From positions 1-9,602 of the forward strand of contig WOUX01000063.1 in assembly GCA_009773075.1 (NCBI GenBank): a stretch of DNA of 9,602 nucleotides, written 5' to 3'. Below, one piece after another: positions 5,152 to 9,602 of this stretch (within the stretch, counting starts at the first letter, position 1; each line of letters begins with the position of its first letter). The stretch comes from a bacterium. GTDB taxonomy: Bacteria; Desulfobacterota; UBA8473. Below the pieces are notes generated by a model, which was not told the DNA's origin, ran no database searches, and worked only from the letters and a program-made list of their open reading frames with translations. Both the position numbers and the translations under genes were made by a program.

Positions 5152-5446
5152 AATCATTATTTACGGTAAGGCAGGTTGACCCTACACAAGAGAAGCCAGG
5201 TCGGCTTATGGTGAGGGTGCCATTTACATGGATGTTCTTGAAGACAAAAACAAACTTAAGGAAATGCTCAAAGTTTCCAATGGAGTGAGGGAAGTGCCGG
5301 TTATAGTGGAAGGTGAAAGAGTAAAGATAGGCTATGGTGGATCGTGAGGTGTATGACCACTCATCGGTGATGGATTTACCCCTCCTAGTCGTTGCCCCAG
5401 TTGTAAAAAAGCACACCTGGAAATGCCAACATATCGGATCTGTTAG
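5141..5446 (+). CDS. Glutaredoxin-like selenoprotein with three UGA-encoded selenocysteines
   Basis: If UGA is read as selenocysteine, one frame runs from the ATG at 5141 to TAG at 5444-5446, giving 101 residues. AAGGAGG sits 7 bases upstream. It begins MGDKIIIYGKAG-U-PYTREA, a thioredoxin-fold beta strand followed by the redox motif U13-P-Y-T where glutaredoxins have CPYC. The cis-proline segment EVPVIVEG follows, then GYGGS-U69-GV-U72 at the place of the glutaredoxin GGxD motif. UGA codons are at 5177, 5345 and 5354; no TAA or TAG interrupts the frame. The C-terminus adds CPSC (85-88) and ends in Cys101, possible resolving thiols. SECIS-like hairpins follow the UGAs. This fits the glutaredoxin-like selenoproteins sometimes called UXX-star; that name is from memory. 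Likely role: a cytoplasmic thiol or selenol oxidoreductase. An ordinary annotation would miss it or call it a pseudogene. Confidence 0.8.
5180..5217 (+). promoter_or_regulatory. SECIS-like hairpin after the first UGA
   Basis: Directly after UGA (5177-5179), CCCT and CAC pair with GTG and AGGG (5180-5187 with 5211-5217). An apical stem AAGCC/GGCTT (5193-5197 with 5203-5207) closes the loop AGGTC. The loop lies about 18 bases after UGA and contains the GGU of bacterial SECIS elements; the E. coli fdhF loop is also AGGUCU. This is the element that would bind SelB. Confidence 0.65.
5357..5373 (+). promoter_or_regulatory. SECIS-like hairpin serving the second and third UGAs
   Basis: CCA-C-TCA / TGA-TGG with loop TCGG (5364-5367): a 6-bp stem with one bulged base and GG in the loop. 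The loop begins 17 bases after the UGA at 5345-5347, a good SelB distance, and 8 bases after the UGA at 5354-5356, which is short. It is weaker than the first hairpin. Confidence 0.4.
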
Positions 5447-5468
5447 CAGGTAAGAGACGATAAAAATC

Positions 5469-5497
5469 TTGACAACTTTCGATGTGTGTGGTAATTT
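5469..5497 (+). promoter_or_regulatory. Promoter of the acyl-CoA operon
   Basis: A perfect TTGACA (5469-5474), a 17-base spacer and TAATTT (5492-5497) stand ahead of the synthase-like gene. The -10 is only 3 of 6, which is common for regulated promoters. The downstream palindrome at 5500-5517 would cover the transcription start. The remaining 104 bases to the ATG form an AT-rich leader with several T-runs and no gene. Confidence 0.55.
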
Positions 5498-5499
5498 TT

Positions 5500-5517
5500 T
5501 GAATGAATGCTCATTCA
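5500..5517. promoter_or_regulatory. FadR-type (TetR family) operator palindrome
   Basis: TGAATGAATGCTCATTCA has perfect 7-base arms TGAATGA/TCATTCA around a 4-base centre. It differs at one position from the Bacillus subtilis FadR consensus TGAATGAMTANTCATTCA, the box bound by a TetR-family repressor released by long-chain acyl-CoA. It lies immediately after the -10 box, where a bound repressor would block initiation. The regulator gene is not in the window. Confidence 0.7.
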
Positions 5518-5621
5518 GATTTTTTCTTTAATCTTGCCATTTAAAAAGGGTTTTCCTTGTTTTTTAATTTTAAGGGATGCAAAAGCTTTTTATTTATGTT
5601 TTTTAGGTTCAGGAGGTAATT

Positions 5622-7037
5622 ATGGTTGGAATCAAATCATACGGGGCATATATACCCATCTCTAGAATGAATAGAGATATAATCGGCAATGCATGGGGCA
5701 CACGTCCCATAGGTGGCGAAAGGAGTGTTGCCAATTATGATGAGGATAGCCTGAGTATGGCTGTAGAGGCTGCTCTAAACTGTTTAGATGGAGAAGATCG
5801 TCAAGGGGTTGAGGGGTTGTTCTTTGCCTCAACGACTTCGCCGTATAAGGAAAAGGCATGTTCATCCATAGTGGCTACCGTTGCCGATTTAAGCAAGAAT
5901 ATCTGGACTAGTGATTTTGCAAACTCTCTTAGGGCAGGGACCTCTGCGATGAGAACGGCCCTCAATACCATTAAAAGTGGTGAAGCAAAGAGTATCATGG
6001 TGACTGCCGCTGACTGCAGGCTTGGGACTCCTCGTTCTGTTGATGAGCAGACCTTTGGAGATGGTGCAGCAGCTCTTCTTCTAGGAGATTCAGATGTTAT
6101 AGCCACTATAGAGGATGTTTACTCCGTGTCTGATGATATTACCGATGTTTGGAGAACAGATCAGGATACTTTTGTACGTTCATGGGAAGATCGTTGGGTA
6201 TTGGTTAATGGCTACACAAAGAATATGAAGGCGGCAATCTCTGGGATTATGAAGAAAAGCGGGTTGACGCCGAAGGATTTTGCCAAGGTGGTGTTATACA
6301 GTCCTGATGCCAGGAGTCATATGGATTTGGCTAAGAGCCTGGGTTTTGATCCCAAGACCCAACTTCAGGATCCTTTGATTACGACTGTTGGAAATCTTGG
6401 AACTGCACAGCCTTTGGTTCTTCTGATTTCAGCCCTGGAAGAGGCAAAAGCCGGTGATAAGATTCTTCTGGCTAGCTATGGAGATGGAAGCGATGTTTTT
6501 ATAATACGAGTTACAGATGCAATTGAAAAAGCAAAAAACAAGCGAGGGGTCAAAAGGGGTGTGGGATTGAAGATGATGTTGCCTAGTTACCAAAAATACC
6601 TTGCTTATCGGCAGCTTGTATCCCTGCCAGAGGAGTTTATAAAGCTTTTCCCTTCAGCATCGGTAATGTGGAGGACCCAAAAGTGGGTCTTAAGCTGTCA
6701 TGGGAGCAAATGCAAGCACTGTGGGCTTGTTTCTTTCCCAATTCAGAGGGTGTGTTTTGGGTGTCATTCTAAGGATGAGTTTGAAGAGGTGAGACTTTCT
6801 GATAAGAAGGGCAAGGTGTTTACCTATTCCCTGGATAACCTTGCCGGTGGAGTGGATCCTCCAACGGTACAGACGATTGTCGAGTCAGAGGAGGGAGGAG
6901 CAAGAATCTATTGTCTGATGACCGACTGTAATCCAAAAGAGGTTAAAGTAGGTTTGCCAGTGGAGATGACTTTCAGAAGATTTCACAGAGAAGGGGGTTT
7001 TTATAACTATTTCTGGAAGTGCAGGCCGGCAAGATAA
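5622..7037 (+). CDS. HMG-CoA-synthase-like protein fused to a C-terminal DUF35 zinc-ribbon/OB domain
   Basis: 471 residues. The N-terminal about 320 residues are a thiolase-fold condensing-enzyme homologue of the archaeal-type HMG-CoA synthase group (VGIKSYGAYIPISRM, GERSVANYDEDSLSMAVEAA, TFGDGAAALLLG, TVGNLGTAQPL). The C-terminal about 120 residues are DUF35: a rubredoxin-like ribbon with C364-x2-C367 and C378-x2-C381, then an OB fold (GKVFTYSLDNL...VGLPVEMTF) that usually holds an acyl-CoA. In archaea, separate thiolase, HMGCS and DUF35 proteins form one channelling complex; here two are fused and the thiolase follows. The nucleophilic Cys expected in FACKAGT is Leu103 in FANSLRAGT, and the usual His region reads YSPDAR. 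The half may therefore be structural, as in the BbsAB-type thiolase pairs of anaerobic aromatic degradation. AGGAGGT lies 4 bases before the start. It is the first gene of the FadR-box operon. Confidence 0.88.
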   Translation: MVGIKSYGAYIPISRMNRDIIGNAWGTRPIGGERSVANYDEDSLSMAVEAALNCLDGEDRQGVEGLFFASTTSPYKEKACSSIVATVADLSKNIWTSDFANSLRAGTSAMRTALNTIKSGEAKSIMVTAADCRLGTPRSVDEQTFGDGAAALLLGDSDVIATIEDVYSVSDDITDVWRTDQDTFVRSWEDRWVLVNGYTKNMKAAISGIMKKSGLTPKDFAKVVLYSPDARSHMDLAKSLGFDPKTQLQDPLITTVGNLGTAQPLVLLISALEEAKAGDKILLASYGDGSDVFIIRVTDAIEKAKNKRGVKRGVGLKMMLPSYQKYLAYRQLVSLPEEFIKLFPSASVMWRTQKWVLSCHGSKCKHCGLVSFPIQRVCFGCHSKDEFEEVRLSDKKGKVFTYSLDNLAGGVDPPTVQTIVESEEGGARIYCLMTDCNPKEVKVGLPVEMTFRRFHREGGFYNYFWKCRPAR

Positions 7038-7048
7038 GGAGGAACAAA

Positions 7049-8230
7049 ATGGAAAGCATAAAGGATAAGATCGCCATAATAGGGATGGGGTGTTGTAAGT
7101 TTGGTGAAAACTGGAATAAAGGTCCTGAAGATATGATAATAGAGGCGGCTTATGAGGCATATGAGGATGCGGGTATTGATCCTAAGGATATTCAGGCTGC
7201 CTGGCTTGGAACAGTCGGTGCCCATTGGATAGGCATGGGAGGGCTTGCTCTGGCCGAACCCCTTAAATTGCAAGGAATACCCATAACAAGGGTAGAAAAC
7301 TGGTGTGCTACCGGACATGAGGCCCTCAGGAATGCCTCTTTTGCTGTGGCATGCGGCATGTATGATATTGCCATCGCCGTAGGTTTTGAGAAACTCAAGG
7401 ATACAGGTTTTCCAGGATTGGGAGTTGGCAGGGGGATGCATCCTGTGATGGAGATGCGGAGGACAGCTCCAAGTAGTTTTGCCTTTATTGCTACCAGGTA
7501 TTTTCATACCTATGGTCTTAGTCTAGAGGAAGGCAAAGAGACTATAGCCAAGATCGCAGTCAAGAATCACAAAAACGGGAGTATGCATCCAAAGGCCCAT
7601 TTTCAGAGGGAGATTACCCTGGAGCAAGCCGTAAAAGCTCCTATTATTGCCTCGCCCCTTGGTTTGTTTGATTGCTGTGGTAACAGCGATGGTGCTGCCG
7701 TGGCGATTATTACCAGGGCTGACCTGGCTAAAAAGTTCAGGGATGATCCTATCTATATAAAAGGGATAGGGCTTTCTCAGAACAGCATGATGCCTCATTT
7801 CCAGCCAGGGTTTGATTGGACAGGTTTTGAAGTGACTCAAACAGCAGCCAAACAGGCATACGATCAGGCAGGAATTAAAAACCCCCGCAAGGAGATAGAC
7901 CTTGCTGTAGTCCATGATTGTTTCACCATAACTGAGCTTATTATTTATGAAGATCTGGGTTTCAGTCCCAAAGGGAAGGCAAAAGAAGATGTCGATGCCG
8001 GAACTTTTGCTCTTGATGGGGAGCTTCCTGTCAATACCGATGGCGGGCTCAAGTGTTTTGGTCATCCTGTTGGGGCAAGTGGCTTGAGGATGAGCTATGA
8101 GATATACAAGCAATTACAGGGGAAAGGGGATAAGCGCCAGGTGAAAAATGCTGAAATTGGATTGGCTCATACCCTTGGAGGACATCCTTCTGTATCCTGT
8201 GTGATGTTATATGGTAATGATCGCGGTTAG
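7049..8230 (+). CDS. Thiolase (acetyl-CoA acyltransferase, SCP-x-like family)
   Basis: Start at 7049 is set by AAGGAGG ending 6 bases upstream; the earlier in-frame ATG at 7019 lies inside the previous gene. The protein has 393 residues, standard for thiolases. Catalytic residues are visible: Cys86 in NWCATGHEAL (the acyl-enzyme nucleophile), His289 in VVHDCFTITEL, and His339 in GHPVGASG. The end GLAHTLGGHPSVSCVMLYG has His in place of the C-terminal Cys loop of classical thiolases, as in the SCP2/archaeal type. The reaction is CoA-dependent cleavage of a 3-oxoacyl-CoA, or its reverse condensation. It begins 11 bases after the stop of the HMGCS-like/DUF35 gene and almost certainly forms a complex with that product, in which DUF35 would pass acyl-CoA between sites. 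The substrate is not readable; long-chain or aromatic-derived 3-oxoacyl-CoA are both possible. Confidence 0.92.
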   Translation: MESIKDKIAIIGMGCCKFGENWNKGPEDMIIEAAYEAYEDAGIDPKDIQAAWLGTVGAHWIGMGGLALAEPLKLQGIPITRVENWCATGHEALRNASFAVACGMYDIAIAVGFEKLKDTGFPGLGVGRGMHPVMEMRRTAPSSFAFIATRYFHTYGLSLEEGKETIAKIAVKNHKNGSMHPKAHFQREITLEQAVKAPIIASPLGLFDCCGNSDGAAVAIITRADLAKKFRDDPIYIKGIGLSQNSMMPHFQPGFDWTGFEVTQTAAKQAYDQAGIKNPRKEIDLAVVHDCFTITELIIYEDLGFSPKGKAKEDVDAGTFALDGELPVNTDGGLKCFGHPVGASGLRMSYEIYKQLQGKGDKRQVKNAEIGLAHTLGGHPSVSCVMLYGNDRG

Positions 8231-8243
8231 AAAAAATTCTACT

Positions 8244-8447
8244 TAGTTCATCCTGAAAAATGAAAAATTTCCTTTGGAGCGAACATGAGCAGGATTTTTG
8301 GGGCACTCATCTTGACGAAGCGGAAGATAAGCATTTTCAGGTGTTTGAGCCCGAAGGGCGAGTTTCTGAAAATGCCTGAAGCGAGTCATAGATGGGTCAA
8401 AAAACCTGCACTAGAGAGCGGAAGAGGGAATTTTTCAGTGTGAACTA
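8244..8447. repeat. 204-bp fold-back (imperfect palindrome) element between thiolase and dehydrogenase genes
   Basis: The whole intergenic block is one long imperfect inverted repeat. Its ends TAGTTCA (8244-8250) and TGAACTA (8441-8447) pair, followed inward by CTGAAAAA/TTTTTCAG and GCAGGATTTTT/AAAAAACCTGC. A perfect 10-bp pair GCATTTTCAG (8331-8340) / CTGAAAATGC (8366-8375) lies near the centre, and the tip is GCCC-GAA-GGGC (8349-8359). It has no reading frame. It ends 3 bases before the GAGGAGG of the dehydrogenase. It could be a miniature transposable element, an mRNA processing or attenuation hairpin, or both. Confidence 0.75.
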
Positions 8448-8464
8448 CTTGAGGAGGGAACGAA

Positions 8465-9548
8465 ATGGATTTTGAGTTTACAGAGGAGCAAAGGATATTT
8501 AGGGAGGCGATAAAGAACTTCGCTGAAAATGAGATAGGACCACTGGTCGAAGAGGCAGAAGAGACAGAGGTCTATCCTGTAGAGATAATTCCCAAGGCCG
8601 GGAAGCTGGGTTTCCTATGTGTCAGGTATCCGGAAAAGTATGGCGCTGCAGGGACAGATAAGCTCACTGAAAATATTTACATAGAAGAGCTTATGCGGGT
8701 GTGCTCTGGGATAGGTTCCGGGCTTCTTGTCCAATCTAGCCTTGGTACTTCCATGATTCTTGAGCATGGAACAGAGGAACAGAAGCAGGAATATCTTGTC
8801 CCGGCCATTAAAGGGGAGAGGATATCAGCATTTGGCCTTACAGAACCCAATGCTGGTTCTGATGCAGCGTCAATACAGACAACGGCAGTAAAGGATGGGG
8901 ATTCTTATGTAATAAATGGCAGGAAGATATTCATCACCAATGGAAGTATTGCGTATACTCATCGTGGATAAAGGCACCCCTGGTTATTCTGTTACCAGAA
9001 AATTGAAGAAGGTGGGAAACCGTTCGGCTGACACTGCAGAGTTGCTTTTCGAGGACTGCAGGGTTCCAAAAGACAAGTTGGTGGGAGAGGAAGGGAAGGG
9101 GTTTCCATACCTGATAGCCACACTCAAGAGTGGAAGGATTTCCTATGGTGGAAGGTGTATCGGGGTAGCAAGGGCAGCCTTGGAGTCATCCATTCGATAT
9201 GCTGGGGAAAGGATCCAATTTGGCAAACCCATAAAGGATTTTCAGGTAACCAAATTCAAACTGGCCAGGATGGCAATGGAGATTGAGGCTGCCAGGTGGT
9301 TGACATACAGGGCATCCTGGTTGTTTGATCAGGGGAAAGACTGTATGAAAGAGGCCTCAATGGTAAAACTCTACGCGAGTGAAGTAGCTCAAAGGGTTAC
9401 GAGTGAAGCCATGCAGATCCATGGTGGATATGGGTACATAATGGAATATCCTGTTCAGCGCCATTGGCGTGATGCAAGACTTCTAACCATTACTGAAGGG
9501 ACTTCAGAGATTCAGCAGATAGTCATAGCCAGGGAACTGGGCGTTTAA
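8465..9548 (+). pseudogene. Acyl-CoA dehydrogenase, frame broken by a small internal deletion
   Basis: FAD-dependent acyl-CoA dehydrogenase oxidising acyl-CoA to trans-2-enoyl-CoA, with electrons passing to ETF. The N-terminal part (8465-8971, 168 residues) has the helical domain and the GLTEPNAGSD signature, then KIFITNGSIA. Frame is then lost. Homology resumes one frame over near 8961 (LIVDKGTPGYSVTRKLKKVG) and runs to 9548 with the second signature (QIHGGYGYIMEYPVQRHWRD) and the catalytic Glu in TEGTSEIQ. At the junction (about 8950-8961) roughly 20 residues of the FAD-binding beta domain expected between NGSIA and IVDKG are missing, a net loss of about 56 bases, not a multiple of three. 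The summed length, 358 residues, plus the gap equals the usual 380. Everything else is conserved, so this is a very recent mutation or a sequence or assembly error. GAGGAGG lies 7 bases before the start. Confidence 0.88.
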
Positions 9549-9567
9549 AAAATTTTCCAAAACCCCC

Positions 9568-9596
9568 TTGACAATAGTAATTAGAAGTTGCATACT
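9568..9596 (+). promoter_or_regulatory. Promoter reading out of the window
   Basis: TTGACA (9568-9573), a 17-base spacer and CATACT (9591-9596, 4 of 6 to TATAAT) lie just after the dehydrogenase stop. They suggest a new transcription unit on the plus strand beyond the right edge. No terminator hairpin is seen between 9549 and 9567. Confidence 0.45.
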
Positions 9597-9602
9597 TTTT
9601 GA

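Noticed and set aside
5141..5179. Reading the selenoprotein frame as a decayed glutaredoxin pseudogene
   Set aside because: All three internal stops are UGA, none is UAA or UAG, no frameshift is needed, and the UGAs fall exactly at redox positions with a SECIS-like hairpin after the first.
5075..5416. Minus-strand 113-codon frame over the selenoprotein gene
   Set aside because: It is a shadow of the plus-strand gene; the plus strand has the strong ribosome-binding site and coherent thioredoxin-fold motifs.
7523..8113. Minus-strand 196-codon frame opposite the thiolase
   Set aside because: It is antisense to a thiolase with intact catalytic residues, and its translation shows no recognisable domain.

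Overview
The window looks like an accessory-to-chromosome junction in an anaerobic, moderately AT-rich proteobacterium. A sulfate-reducing or syntrophic member of Desulfobacterota (the old Deltaproteobacteria) fits best. That placement is inference. It rests on a probable selenoprotein, a thiolase / HMG-CoA-synthase-like / DUF35 acyl-CoA module, an acyl-CoA dehydrogenase and integron-type gene cassettes. No rRNA, tRNA, integrase or complete transposase gene is visible.

Positions 1-2903 read as a short run of integron gene cassettes, all in the same direction. Each has a gene followed by an attC-like recombination site: (i) an unrecognised 327-residue protein plus attC at 998-1073; (ii) a secreted staphylococcal-nuclease-like enzyme with a C-terminal helix-hairpin-helix domain, plus a good attC at 2155-2241; (iii) a BrnT/BrnA toxin-antitoxin pair plus a long attC-like site at 2773-2903. 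The last codons of brnA run into that site. The first attC carries a 109-bp miniature inverted-repeat element in its terminal GTT core.

Positions 2904-3390 hold no convincing gene. They contain two palindromic hairpins related by compensatory changes, and a single end of the same inverted-repeat element, again abutting GTTA. A RelE-like toxin / ribbon-helix-helix antitoxin pair follows (3392-3867). A response regulator with an HD-GYP cyclic-di-GMP phosphodiesterase output comes next (3964-4989).

The most interesting gene is easily missed. From 5141 to 5446 there is a glutaredoxin-like reading frame interrupted only by three UGA codons. They fall at the redox site (UPYT) and at a GGSUGVU motif. 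A strong ribosome-binding site precedes the frame, and SECIS-like hairpins follow the UGAs. It is best read as a 101-residue protein with three selenocysteines.

From 5469 to the end there is an acyl-CoA operon. A promoter is followed by an 18-bp palindrome that nearly matches the fatty-acid-responsive TetR-type FadR box known from Bacillus. Then come an HMG-CoA-synthase-like protein fused to a DUF35 zinc-ribbon/OB domain, a thiolase, a 204-bp fold-back element, and an acyl-CoA dehydrogenase whose frame is broken by a small internal deletion. The first two genes together resemble the thiolase/HMGCS/DUF35 complexes that channel acyl-CoA intermediates, but the synthase-like half appears to lack its catalytic Cys. 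A further promoter at 9568-9596 points to another transcription unit beyond the window.
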